A DNA stretch of 64,000 bases, from positions 310,001 through 374,000 of the forward strand of contig NZ_JAIUCY010000005.1 of assembly GCF_020179755.1 (NCBI RefSeq), written 5' to 3'. Shown in pieces: positions 27,227 to 39,635 of the stretch. Made by a program: the position numbers and the translations under genes. The notes below the pieces were generated by a model. That model did not search any database. It was given only the letters and a program-made list of their open reading frames with translations, and was not told the DNA's origin. Each line of letters starts with the position of its first letter. The stretch's first letter is position 1. This DNA comes from Herbaspirillum sp. alder98. GTDB taxonomy: Bacteria > Pseudomonadota > Gammaproteobacteria > Burkholderiales > Burkholderiaceae_D.

Positions 27227-28804
27227 ATGATGAAGCTGTCCCAGATGAAAGTTTCCCGTCGCCTCGACCTTGGGTTCGGTGTCCTGCTGCTGCAGCTGGC
27301 GCTGATCGTCGCCATCGGCGTCCACCTCATGGGCGAAGTCAATACCCGCCTCAATTCCATCAGCAACGTCAACAACGTCGAAACGCAGCTGGCCGTCGCC
27401 CTGCATGCCTCGCTCTATGAGCAATCGCTTGTCACCCGCGATCTGCTGCTGGCGCCGGATAGGGCGACCCGCAATCTCTTCAGCGAACGCCTCAAGGACG
27501 AAATCGTCAATTACCAGAACATCGAAAAGAAGCTCGATGTCATGTTCAACAGCCTGGAAGAAACCGCCGACATCGAAAAGGCCACCATGGCGCAGGTCAT
27601 CACACTGTCAACCTCTGCCGCCCCGATCCTGAAAAAACTGATCGAATTGGTGGATGCCGACGACATGACCGGGGCGCGTCGACTGCAGGTTGACAGCCTG
27701 TCGGCCAAGCAAGCGCTGCGCCGCACGAAACTCAATGAACTGACCAAACTGGAAGAGCGGCTCAACAAAGTCGCCAGCGAAGACGCCACCTCGTTCTATG
27801 TGACCGCCAAGCACAGCATGATCATGCTGGGCGGCCTTGCCTTGACACTCGGCATTGCCCTGGCCCTGGCCATCTCGCGCGGGCTGGTCGGGCAGTTGGG
27901 GGGTGAGCCGGCCTATGCGACCGACATCGCCAACCGCATCGCGACCGGCAACCTCAGTGGCGAAATCAGGGTCGGTAGCAAGCAGGCCAGTTTGCTCGGG
28001 GCCATCAAGTCGATGAGCGGCAATTTGAAAGTGATTGTCAGTGAAGTGCGTAGCGGCACCGACGCCATGGTGACCGCCACCAGCGAAATCGCCACCGGCA
28101 ACTTCGATCTCTCGGCCCGCACCGAACAGCAGGCCGGCGCACTGGAAGAAACGGCAGCCGCCATCGAAGAGCTGACCGCCGCCATACGGAAAAATGCCGA
28201 GCATACGGCGCAGGCCAGCCAATTGGCCAACTCCGCGTCCGGGATCGCCGAGAATGCCGGCCAGGCGATTACTCGCATGATCAACACCATGAATGCCATC
28301 GACTCGTCGTCCAAGCAGATCGTCAACATCATCAACGTGATCGACACCATTTCGTTCCAGACCAATATCCTGGCATTGAATGCTGCAGTGGAGGCCGCGC
28401 GCGCCGGCGAACAGGGGCGCGGTTTCGCGGTGGTGGCCTCGGAGGTGCGATCGCTGGCCCAGCGCAGCACGGCGGCGGCCCGAGAAATCAAGACCCTGAT
28501 CGAAGAATCGGTCACCAACGTCAACAACGGTTACCAACTGGTGCAGCAGACCGGCGGCACCATGGATGGCGTGGTGGAGAGCATTCGCAAGGTGTCCGAA
28601 GTGGTCGCCGAGATTACCGCTGCCGGCCGTGACCAGGCCTCGGGCATCCAGCAGATCGCCGATGCCATCGTGCAGATGGACCAGACCACCCAGCAGAACG
28701 CGGCGCTGGTGGAACAGGCTGCGGCTGCGGCCAGCACGCTGCAGGATCAGGCGCGACGGCTGCAACAATCGGTCAGCGTATTTTTATTGAAGCCGCAGGC
28801 GTAG
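27227..28804 (+). CDS. methyl-accepting chemotaxis protein (second)
   Basis: A 525-residue chemoreceptor closely related in layout to the one at 20121: TM1 (about 13-32), a four-helix-bundle periplasmic domain, TM2 (about 190-212), a linker starting GQLGGEP, and the signalling domain with [20 protein letters not shown] at the tip. Two adjacent ATGs at 27227 and 27230 could start it; AAAGGG upstream fits both. The frame is open further upstream but without a family-like sequence. It lacks the C-terminal xWxxF pentapeptide and ends soon after the signalling helices. The pair may have come from duplication, with the toxin-like gene now between them. Confidence 0.93.
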   Translation: MMKLSQMKVSRRLDLGFGVLLLQLALIVAIGVHLMGEVNTRLNSISNVNNVETQLAVALHASLYEQSLVTRDLLLAPDRATRNLFSERLKDEIVNYQNIEKKLDVMFNSLEETADIEKATMAQVITLSTSAAPILKKLIELVDADDMTGARRLQVDSLSAKQALRRTKLNELTKLEERLNKVASEDATSFYVTAKHSMIMLGGLALTLGIALALAISRGLVGQLGGEPAYATDIANRIATGNLSGEIRVGSKQASLLGAIKSMSGNLKVIVSEVRSGTDAMVTATSEIATGNFDLSARTEQQAGALEETAAAIEELTAAIRKNAEHTAQASQLANSASGIAENAGQAITRMINTMNAIDSSSKQIVNIINVIDTISFQTNILALNAAVEAARAGEQGRGFAVVASEVRSLAQRSTAAAREIKTLIEESVTNVNNGYQLVQQTGGTMDGVVESIRKVSEVVAEITAAGRDQASGIQQIADAIVQMDQTTQQNAALVEQAAAAASTLQDQARRLQQSVSVFLLKPQA

Positions 28805-28819
28805 TTCAGATGGCAGACT

Positions 28820-29764
28820 TCAGATGGAAAACGCCAGCTCCCCTGCTTCGTCGTTGGGCATCACGGTCACCGCCACCTGCATTTCCTGCTGGCCACCGCC
28901 GATGAGCACGCCCCGCAGCGGCGAGAGGTCGAGAAAATCGCGGCCCCAGCCCAGCGTGATGTGGCCGGTGTCGGGAAAGATGCCGTTGGTGGGATCGGCA
29001 TCGATCCAGGCCCCGGAGGCGCCATCGATGCCGGGGCAATACACCGACACCCAGGCATGCGAGGCATCGGCGCCGATCAGTCTCGGCTGTCCCGGCGGCG
29101 GCTCGGTCAGCAGGTAACCGCTGACGTAGCGCGCCGGCAAGCCGATCGAGCGCAGGCACGACAGCATCAGGTGCGCAAAATCCTGGCAGACGCCACGCCG
29201 GTTGACAAACACTTCCGTGACCGGCGTCGATACGGTGGTGGCTTCGGGATCGAATGAAAATTCCTCGAAGATGCGCCACATAAGGGTGCGCACGCCTTCG
29301 ACCACCGAGGTCCCGGGGCGAAAGCACTGCGCCGCATACTGGATGAATTCGCGCTTGATGCGTACATGCGACGACTCGAACATGAAATTGCTGGCATCGA
29401 GCATGTCGGGCGAGAGCGGACGCGCGCCCTGATACGACGTCAGCATGGCCGCCTCTTCCCACGACATGGTGTCGCCCGGCACCTGGCGCGGCGTCAGCTC
29501 GACCAGCGAATCGGCATGGACCTCAAGGCTGGTGTGATCGGTGTCGAGCGAGAAGGACTTGATCACATTGCCGAAGTTGTCTTCGTAGCTGCGCACCAGC
29601 TGCGGCGCCGGCGCCACGTTGACCTGGTGCGACAGGCAGCGCTGCCACGGCAGCGTGCGCGGGGTCAGGTGCAGCATCTGGTGCGACAGCCGCACCGGCA
29701 GCGAATACTGGTAGCTGGTCTGATGCCGGATCCGGTAGACGAAACGCGTCAGTTCTTCGGTCAT
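28820..29764 (-). CDS. transglutaminase-like cysteine protease family protein
   Basis: A 314-residue protein with the bacterial transglutaminase-type N-terminal region (1-80, RIRHQTSYQYSLPVRLSHQ) followed by a transglutaminase-like core. The triad is visible as Cys193 in GVCQDFAHLM, His236 in ASHAWVSVY and Asp257 in ADPTNG. In this family the fold usually acts as a peptidase or amidase rather than a cross-linker. It is the last gene of a minus-strand operon (start 1 base after the stop of the ATP-grasp/alpha-E gene), the context described for ATP-grasp ligase systems that build or remove peptide tags. Its stop lies 15 bases from the convergent chemoreceptor. Confidence 0.9.
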   Translation of the reverse strand: MTEELTRFVYRIRHQTSYQYSLPVRLSHQMLHLTPRTLPWQRCLSHQVNVAPAPQLVRSYEDNFGNVIKSFSLDTDHTSLEVHADSLVELTPRQVPGDTMSWEEAAMLTSYQGARPLSPDMLDASNFMFESSHVRIKREFIQYAAQCFRPGTSVVEGVRTLMWRIFEEFSFDPEATTVSTPVTEVFVNRRGVCQDFAHLMLSCLRSIGLPARYVSGYLLTEPPPGQPRLIGADASHAWVSVYCPGIDGASGAWIDADPTNGIFPDTGHITLGWGRDFLDLSPLRGVLIGGGQQEMQVAVTVMPNDEAGELAFSI

Positions 29765-29765
29765 C

Positions 29766-32267
29766 TCAAACCCCCTGGCTGACCGGCGCGGTCAGCGGTG
29801 TGAAGTAGTGGCGCGACAGATCGTCGGAGAGCATGTAGCCGCCGCTGACCGCATCGCGCATCAATTGCGTCAGGCGCGCATTGGCCTGCTCCATGGTGGG
29901 CGTGCCATGCGCGAAGTCGGCCAGGTTCATCGCCTCGAGCTGAGTCGACAGGTGGGTCGGGATGGTCATGCTGAGCAGGCCAAGCTGCTGGCCGATATCG
30001 GCCAGGTATTGCTGCAGCATGCGGAACTGGTAGGCCATGCCATGCGGGTTCGATACATCGAACACCAGCAGGTGCAGCACCGGCAGCCATTCGGGCGTGC
30101 GCCGGTAACGCACGCGATAGGTCACGATGCTGCTGGCGGACTCCAGCAGCCACGACAGCGCCGCCGTCTGGCGCGCCGGCGGCAGCCGCAGGAAGTTGTC
30201 GAACAGGGTCGCCATGTTGACCATGCGCTCGATATGCCGCCCCACCATCAGGAACTGCCACCCGGCGTCGCGCGTCATGTCGTCCAGCGCATGGCCGGCC
30301 AGCCCGGAGCAGGCGTCGATGACATTGCCCAGCACCTGCTGGGCCGATGCCGGACTGTTGATGCGGTCATTGACCATGGCCGGCATCTTGGTGAGGGCAT
30401 GCCAGTTGTCCAGCGAGAGATGTTCGCGTACCTGGTAGGCGGCCTGTGCCAGCTGACGCAACTGGGTGGCGACGGTGACCGCCGCCGATGGATCAATCAC
30501 CGCCGCCTGCAGGCTCTGCTGCAACCCGGTGATGGTCGGCCTGGGATCGGCCTTGGGCATCAGCACCCCCAGCTGGCCGCAGATCCAGCTGACACTGCCG
30601 AGCATGCCACGGCTTTCGCTCTGGCCGTCGGTGGTGTATTGCAGCGTCGTGCGCAGCAACCGCGCCAGGTTCTTGACCCGCTCCGAATAACGTCCCATCC
30701 AGAACAGGTTTTCACCGGCATGCGATGACACATCGACCGTATTGCGGATCACCAGGCCACCGGGGGCAACCACGTTTTCTTCTTCAGGGATTTCACGACC
30801 GGTATCGTTGTCGTGCAATACCCAGACATCCTTGGTGGTGCCGCCCTGCTGCATCGACACCACGTCGCGCTTCTGGCGCGACGCCACGCGGGTCAAGCCG
30901 CCGGGCATCACCTTGTAGCCACCGGCGCCGTCTGCCACCGCAAACACGCGCAGGCTGATGGTGCGATTCATCAGGCGATAGTCGCCACTGCGCGACATCA
31001 CCGGCGCCTGCGACAGCCGCACCCACTCCTGGGCGGCATACGCATGCGGCTGCAGTTGCAAGCTTTCGATCAGGCGACGTCGTGCGCTGCCGGTGATGCT
31101 GTGGCCGAACACCGGCTGCATGCGCATCGATGAAAAGGCAGGCACGATCACCAGATCGTCGAAGTGCGCCAGCGTGTAATCGAGCGCCGGCTTTTCGCCG
31201 CACCACCAGGACGCCACGGTCGGCAACGCCAGCGGCTCGCCCAGCAAGCGCTCGCTGATGGCCGGCAGGAACCCGTGCAGCGCGGTCGATTCGAGCATGC
31301 CGCTGCCCAGCGAATTGGCCACCAGCACATTGCCCAGCCGCGCGGCCTGGGTCAGGCCGGGCACGCCCAGCGCCGAGTCGGCGCGCAATTCGAGTGGATC
31401 GCAGAAATCATCGTCCATGCGGCGCAGGATCGCATGCACCCGCCGCAAGCCATTGAGGGTCTTCAGGAAGACCTGGTCGCCGCGCACCGTCAGGTCCACC
31501 CCTTCGACCAGGGGAAAGCCCAGCGTATGCGCCAGGAAGGCGTGCTCGGAATAGGTTTCGTTATAGGGACCGGGCGTGAGCAGCACCACCAGCGGCTGCT
31601 CGCCGTTGGCCGGCGCCAGTCGCATCAAGGTCGAGCGCAGCGCATGGAAGTAGGCGTGCGGCGACTCGACCTGCATGTCGCGCAGCGCCTCGGGCATGGC
31701 GCGCGCCATGATCTGCCGGTTCTGCAATGCATAGCCGGTGCCGGACGGCCCCTGGGTACGATCCGACACCACCCACCAGGTGCCATCGGCCGAACGCGCC
31801 AGGTCGATCGCATAGGCATGCAGGTGCACTCCGCCCGGTGGCGTGAAACCATGGCACGGCAACAGATAGCCGTGCTGGCCGAACACCAGCGCCGGCGGCA
31901 GCAGGCCTTCGCGCAGCAGGCGTTGCTCGCCGTAGATGTCGGCCAGCATGGCATTCATCAGGCGCGCGCGCTGGGCTACCGCGCGCTCCAGCGAACGCCA
32001 CTCGTCGGCGGCCACGATATGCGGCAGCAGGTCGAGCTCCCACGGGCGATTGGCGCCCTTGGGGTCGGCATAGACGTTATAGGTCACGCCGTCGCTGGCG
32101 ATGGCGTCGCGGACTTCGTTGGCGCGCCGGCGCAGCATTTCCGGCGACAGGTTTTCGAGCTGGTCGATCAGCGTGCGCCAGTGCGGCCGCAAGCGGCCGT
32201 CGGCCTGCAGCATCTCGTCATAGCGATCGCTGCTGACTGGATAACTTTCCAGAAGACGCTGGGGCAT
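29766..32267 (-). CDS. circularly permuted ATP-grasp fused to alpha-E domain
   Basis: An 833-residue fusion. Residues 1 to about 480 are a circularly permuted type-2 ATP-grasp domain (formerly DUF404/DUF407), with AYAIDLARSADGTWWVVSDRTQGPSGTGYALQNR read in parts and the C-terminal GGLTRVASRQ block. About 505-833 is an alpha-E (DUF403) all-helical domain opening with AGENLFWMGRYSERVKNLAR. ATP-grasp enzymes of this type are predicted amide or peptide ligases; alpha-E is their constant partner of unknown role. The ATG at 32267 is chosen over a TTG eight codons upstream; neither has a good ribosome binding site. The separate genes at 38207 and 39636 are paralogs of the two halves. Confidence 0.9.
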   Translation of the reverse strand: MPQRLLESYPVSSDRYDEMLQADGRLRPHWRTLIDQLENLSPEMLRRRANEVRDAIASDGVTYNVYADPKGANRPWELDLLPHIVAADEWRSLERAVAQRARLMNAMLADIYGEQRLLREGLLPPALVFGQHGYLLPCHGFTPPGGVHLHAYAIDLARSADGTWWVVSDRTQGPSGTGYALQNRQIMARAMPEALRDMQVESPHAYFHALRSTLMRLAPANGEQPLVVLLTPGPYNETYSEHAFLAHTLGFPLVEGVDLTVRGDQVFLKTLNGLRRVHAILRRMDDDFCDPLELRADSALGVPGLTQAARLGNVLVANSLGSGMLESTALHGFLPAISERLLGEPLALPTVASWWCGEKPALDYTLAHFDDLVIVPAFSSMRMQPVFGHSITGSARRRLIESLQLQPHAYAAQEWVRLSQAPVMSRSGDYRLMNRTISLRVFAVADGAGGYKVMPGGLTRVASRQKRDVVSMQQGGTTKDVWVLHDNDTGREIPEEENVVAPGGLVIRNTVDVSSHAGENLFWMGRYSERVKNLARLLRTTLQYTTDGQSESRGMLGSVSWICGQLGVLMPKADPRPTITGLQQSLQAAVIDPSAAVTVATQLRQLAQAAYQVREHLSLDNWHALTKMPAMVNDRINSPASAQQVLGNVIDACSGLAGHALDDMTRDAGWQFLMVGRHIERMVNMATLFDNFLRLPPARQTAALSWLLESASSIVTYRVRYRRTPEWLPVLHLLVFDVSNPHGMAYQFRMLQQYLADIGQQLGLLSMTIPTHLSTQLEAMNLADFAHGTPTMEQANARLTQLMRDAVSGGYMLSDDLSRHYFTPLTAPVSQGV

Positions 32268-32312
32268 AGGAACAGGGAATGGGCGCGGCAATCATGCCGC
32301 GCCAGACCGGGA

Positions 32313-35654
<3,342 letters not shown>

Positions 35655-35774
35655 GGATATCCTTTACGACATGCGAATAGATGAAATCACGGCGCTGGAA
35701 TCGACGGCTGACGATTGGCACGACCTGCGGGATTGATAATGCATTTTTCTTACCGCCTCGTTACAGTGCATGAG

Positions 35775-37004
35775 CTATGCCCTGTGATGCATATTAATGA
35801 AATCACGCAGGCGCGGGTAGATTTCATTTTCCCAGCGGCGACCATTGAAGACGCCATAATGACCTACGGCCGTCTGAACATGGTGCAAGCGCATGGCAGG
35901 ACGGATGCCAGTGCACAGTTCCTGTGCAGCGAGGGTCTGACCCACGGCGCAGATGTCGTCCTTTTCGCCTTCGATGGTAAATAACGCCGTGCGCCGGATG
36001 GCGGCGGGGTTCACTGGCGCCCCCTGGTAGCGCAGCGCGCCCAGCGGTAACGCGTGCTCCTGGAACACGGTGCGCACGGTTTCGAGGTAAAACTCTGCCG
36101 GCAGGTCGGCCATGGCGAAATATTCTTCGTAAAAGGTCTTGATCTGGGTCGCCCGATCGATTTCGCCATCGGCCAGGTGCTGGTAAAGATTGCGAAACGC
36201 ATCCACGTGACGGTTCAGGTTCATGTTCATGAACGCCCCCAACTGCACAAAACCAGGGTAGACCCGACGCCCCGCGCCCGCATGGCGCGCCGGGACGGTG
36301 CTGATCAGGTTGCGCTCGAACCATTCGATGGGCCGGCTCTTGGCGAGTTCATTGACGGCGGTCGGATTGATGCGGGTATCGATCGGCCCGGCCATCAACG
36401 TCAGGCTGCGCGGCTGCGCCGGGTTGCCGGCCTCGGCCATGACGGCCGCCGCGCTCAGCGCGGCCACCGTCGGCTGGCACACCGCCAGCAAATGCGCCCC
36501 CGGCCCCAGGGCCTCCAGGAAAGAGATCACATGCGCCACATATTCGTCCATGCCGAAGCGGCCATGACCAAGCTCGACATCGCGTGCATTGCGCCAGTCG
36601 GTGATATAGACATCGTGGTCACGCAACAGGGTCTTGACGGTGCCCCGCAGCAAGGTGGCGAAATGGCCTGACATGGGCGCCACCACCAGTACGCGCGGCT
36701 GCGGCTCGGATGTTGCCTTGCGAAAACGTAGCAAGGTGCAGAACGGCGTGGCGCTGACGATCTCTTCATGCACCGCAATCGTGCGTCCGCCCTCGCTGAC
36801 CGAGCCGATATCGAAGGCCGGTCGCGCATGGGTGAGCTGGGTGCGGGCAAATACCTCGCAGGCCGAGGCCAGCTTGCGCATCGGCGGCGGCCCGGGCAAG
36901 CCGGGCCACTGGTAGCCCAAGACCGGCACCATCATCCTGGCCCAGGCCCGCAGCGGATCGGTGGCATCGGCGTATTGCTGGTAGAGCTGGTAGGTATTGA
37001 TCAT
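35775..37004 (-). CDS. phaZ: intracellular polyhydroxybutyrate depolymerase
   Basis: PhaZ degrades stored polyhydroxyalkanoate granules in the cytoplasm. The 409-residue product begins MINTYQLYQQYADATDPLRA and matches the PhaZ1 type of Ralstonia in length. Its nucleophile is a cysteine, Cys176 in LLAVCQPTV, in place of the serine of lipase boxes, with the likely triad partners Asp350 (EKDDI) and His382 (VGHYGVF). No signal peptide, in line with intracellular action. It lies upstream of the DUF2126 gene on the same strand with a 120-base gap; a functional link to that operon is not evident. Its presence implies that the organism stores PHB. Confidence 0.93.
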   Translation of the reverse strand: MINTYQLYQQYADATDPLRAWARMMVPVLGYQWPGLPGPPPMRKLASACEVFARTQLTHARPAFDIGSVSEGGRTIAVHEEIVSATPFCTLLRFRKATSEPQPRVLVVAPMSGHFATLLRGTVKTLLRDHDVYITDWRNARDVELGHGRFGMDEYVAHVISFLEALGPGAHLLAVCQPTVAALSAAAVMAEAGNPAQPRSLTLMAGPIDTRINPTAVNELAKSRPIEWFERNLISTVPARHAGAGRRVYPGFVQLGAFMNMNLNRHVDAFRNLYQHLADGEIDRATQIKTFYEEYFAMADLPAEFYLETVRTVFQEHALPLGALRYQGAPVNPAAIRRTALFTIEGEKDDICAVGQTLAAQELCTGIRPAMRLHHVQTAVGHYGVFNGRRWENEIYPRLRDFINMHHRA

Positions 37005-37304
37005 CAGTTGCCGCCTTTAGCTCTTGATCTTGTATCGCGTAGTCTCGGTCGCTCGTGAACCGTTGCGATGCAATATGCATGCCACGGAAGTTCAGCCCGA
37101 CAAGGCTTTGTCGGCAGCGCGGTGCGACAAATCACGCGCCTGGCACGCGCTTTGCAAGCATTGGCTTCAAGCGCCGCGCACAACGCTCGCCCACCCCCTT
37201 GATTCCGACTGAGCAGATACGAGACCAAGGGACGTGCCCACGCCACTCGCGTTGGCACTGAGTGCTCAAAGTCAAACCCGATAGAAAACCGATAAAGGAC
37301 TGAC
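37005..37304. other. divergent intergenic region phaZ / glutathione S-transferase
   Basis: About 300 bases that should hold both promoters. An AAAGGA ribosome binding site for the plus-strand gene lies at about 37293-37298. I see no strong operator palindrome and no gene; short frames in both directions lack signatures. Confidence 0.45.
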
Positions 37305-37961
37305 ATGCCTAAAACGACTTTGCGCATCACCAGCAAGAATTATTCTTCGTGGTCGCTGCGCGGCTGGCTGCTGGCCCGCTTCGCCGGCCTCTCGTTCGAA
37401 GAAGACATCGTGCCGCCGGACGACGCCGCCGCACGCGCCGAAATCCTGCTGCTGTCATCGTCGATCCTGGTGCCGAGCCTGAAACATGGGTCGGTGCTGG
37501 TATGGGACACCCTGGCCATTGCCGAATACCTTAACGAAATCCGACCGTCGGCTAAGCTGCTGCCGGCCGACCAGGCCGCCCGCGCGCACTGCCGTTCGGT
37601 GTGCGGCGAGATGCATTCGGGTTTTGCCGCCCTGCGCGCGGCGCTGCCCATGAACCTCAAGGGACACTTTCCCAATTTCAAGGTCTGGTCACGCGCCGAA
37701 GCCGACATCACTCGCATCACCACCATCTGGAGGGAATGCCTGGCGCAATATGGCGGTCCCTTCCTGTTCGGCGAGCAGCGCAGCATGGCCGACGCCATGT
37801 ACGCGCCGGTGGTGACGCGCTTCGTGACCTACGATGTCAAGCTGGACCCGATCTGCACCGCCTACGGCAAGCGCATCATGGCCATGCCGGAAATGCAGGA
37901 ATGGATCACCGCCGCCCGCAAGGAGCCGGAGGATATCGATGAACTGGATGTGGAGTTCTAA
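37305..37961 (+). CDS. glutathione S-transferase family protein
   Basis: A 218-residue cytoplasmic GST. The N-terminal thioredoxin-like half has RITSKNYSSWSLRGWLLARF, whose serine pair is the likely glutathione-activating site, and the SLKHGSVLVWDTLAIAEYL block with the conserved turn before the DTLAI helix. The helical C-terminal half follows from about 90. It resembles the YfcF/GstB-type group with a serine active site. It opens a plus-strand set that continues with the second ATP-grasp gene after a 245-base gap, so cotranscription is uncertain. Confidence 0.9.
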   Translation: MPKTTLRITSKNYSSWSLRGWLLARFAGLSFEEDIVPPDDAAARAEILLLSSSILVPSLKHGSVLVWDTLAIAEYLNEIRPSAKLLPADQAARAHCRSVCGEMHSGFAALRAALPMNLKGHFPNFKVWSRAEADITRITTIWRECLAQYGGPFLFGEQRSMADAMYAPVVTRFVTYDVKLDPICTAYGKRIMAMPEMQEWITAARKEPEDIDELDVEF

Positions 37962-38206
37962 CTGTTTGATGCGACCGGAAAAGTTAATCAATCGAGGGCT
38001 GGCGCGTCGGACGAATCCGACAGCCGGCTGTCAGCCAATGCGCCGGCGCCGGACGGGCCGAGGGTCTGGATGAACTTTCCACTGTCCAAAAACTAAGGCC
38101 TCTGATAGTCTTGTTTCACGCACGCAGGTGCAGCTTCTCCTTGCCTCGTTTGTCACAACTCAACCCAAGAAGAGTTCTTTCTTCAGCAGGAAAAAGAATC
38201 AAACTT

Positions 38207-39634
38207 ATGGCAAATTTTTTCGATGAGATGTACTCAGGCGGCGCCGCTGGCGCTTCGCCGGACGTGCGCCAGCACTATAGCCAATTCGCTACGTGGCTGG
38301 CGTCCCAGTCGGCCGAGACCATCGCCCGCAAGCGGGCCGAATCGGACCTGATCTTCCGCCGCGTCGGCATTACCTTCGCCGTCTACGGCAACGACGCCGG
38401 CACCGAGCGGTTGATCCCGTTCGACATCATCCCGCGCATCATCCACAAGGCCGAATGGGCCAAGCTCGAAGCCGGGCTGGTGCAGCGCGTGAAGACGCTC
38501 AACATGTTCATTCATGACATCTATCATGAGCAGAAGATCGTCAAGGCCGGCATCATTCCGGCCGAGCAGATCTTCCAGAACGCCCAGTACCGGCGCGAGA
38601 TGCAGGACGTCAAGGTAGTCAACGACATCTACGCCCACATCGCCGGGGTCGACATCGTGCGCGCCGGCGAGGGCGAGTTCTATGTGCTCGAGGACAACCT
38701 GCGGGTGCCATCGGGCGTGTCGTACATGCTGGAAAACCGCAAGATGATGATGCGGCTCTTCCCGGACCTGTTCACCCGCCACAAGATCGCCCCGGTCGAT
38801 CATTATCCCGACCTGCTGCTGGACAACCTGCGCTCGGTGGCGCCGGCCGGCGTGACCGATCCGGTGGTGGTGGTGATGACACCCGGCATGTACAACTCGG
38901 CCTATTTCGAGCACGCCTTCCTGGCCCAGCAGATGGGCGTGGAGCTGGTCGAGGGGCAGGATCTGTTCGTCAAGGACAATGTGGTCTACATGCGGACCAC
39001 CCGCGGCCCGCGTCGGGTCGACGTGATCTATCGCCGCATCGACGACGACTTCCTCGATCCGCTGGCGTTCCGTCCCGATTCGGCATTGGGTGTGCCGGGC
39101 CTGCTGCAGGCGTACCGCGCCGGCAAGGTGACGCTGACCAATGCCATCGGCACCGGCGTAGCCGACGACAAGTCGATCTATCCCTACGTGCCGGACATGG
39201 TGCGTTTCTACCTGTCGGAAGAACCCATCCTCAACAACGTGCCGACCTTCCAGTGTCGCAAGAAGGAAGACCTGTCCTATACGCTGGCCAATCTGGACAA
39301 GCTGGTCGTGAAGGAAGTGCACGGCGCGGGCGGCTACGGCATGCTGGTCGGCCCCGCCTCCACCAAACAGGAAATCGAAGACTTCCGTGCCCGCATCATC
39401 GCCAAGCCCGACGGCTATATCGCCCAGCCCACGCTGGCGCTGTCGGTCTGCCCGACCTATGTCGACGCCGGCATCGCGCCGCGCCACCTCGACCTGCGCC
39501 CGTTCGTGTTGTCCGGCAAGCAGGTGACGATGGTCAAGGGTGGCCTGACGCGCGTGGCGCTCAAGGAGGGCTCGCTGGTGGTGAATTCGTCGCAGGGCGG
39601 CGGCACCAAGGACACCTGGATTCTGGAGAAATGA
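38207..39634 (+). CDS. circularly permuted ATP-grasp protein (second copy)
   Basis: A 475-residue stand-alone circularly permuted type-2 ATP-grasp protein (formerly DUF404/DUF407), paralogous to the first half of the 833-residue fusion at 29766. Matching blocks include ITFAVYGNDAGTERLIPFDI near the start, LRVPSGVSYMLENRKMMMRL in the middle, FVKDNVVYMRTTRGPRRVDV and the terminal GGLTRVALKEGSLVVNSSQGG. It is predicted to activate a carboxylate with ATP and join it to an amine. The start at 38207 gives the family N-terminus MANFFDEM; the open frame upstream does not. The alpha-E gene begins 1 base after its stop, so the two are tightly coupled. Confidence 0.92.
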   Translation: MANFFDEMYSGGAAGASPDVRQHYSQFATWLASQSAETIARKRAESDLIFRRVGITFAVYGNDAGTERLIPFDIIPRIIHKAEWAKLEAGLVQRVKTLNMFIHDIYHEQKIVKAGIIPAEQIFQNAQYRREMQDVKVVNDIYAHIAGVDIVRAGEGEFYVLEDNLRVPSGVSYMLENRKMMMRLFPDLFTRHKIAPVDHYPDLLLDNLRSVAPAGVTDPVVVVMTPGMYNSAYFEHAFLAQQMGVELVEGQDLFVKDNVVYMRTTRGPRRVDVIYRRIDDDFLDPLAFRPDSALGVPGLLQAYRAGKVTLTNAIGTGVADDKSIYPYVPDMVRFYLSEEPILNNVPTFQCRKKEDLSYTLANLDKLVVKEVHGAGGYGMLVGPASTKQEIEDFRARIIAKPDGYIAQPTLALSVCPTYVDAGIAPRHLDLRPFVLSGKQVTMVKGGLTRVALKEGSLVVNSSQGGGTKDTWILEK

Positions 39635-39635
39635 C

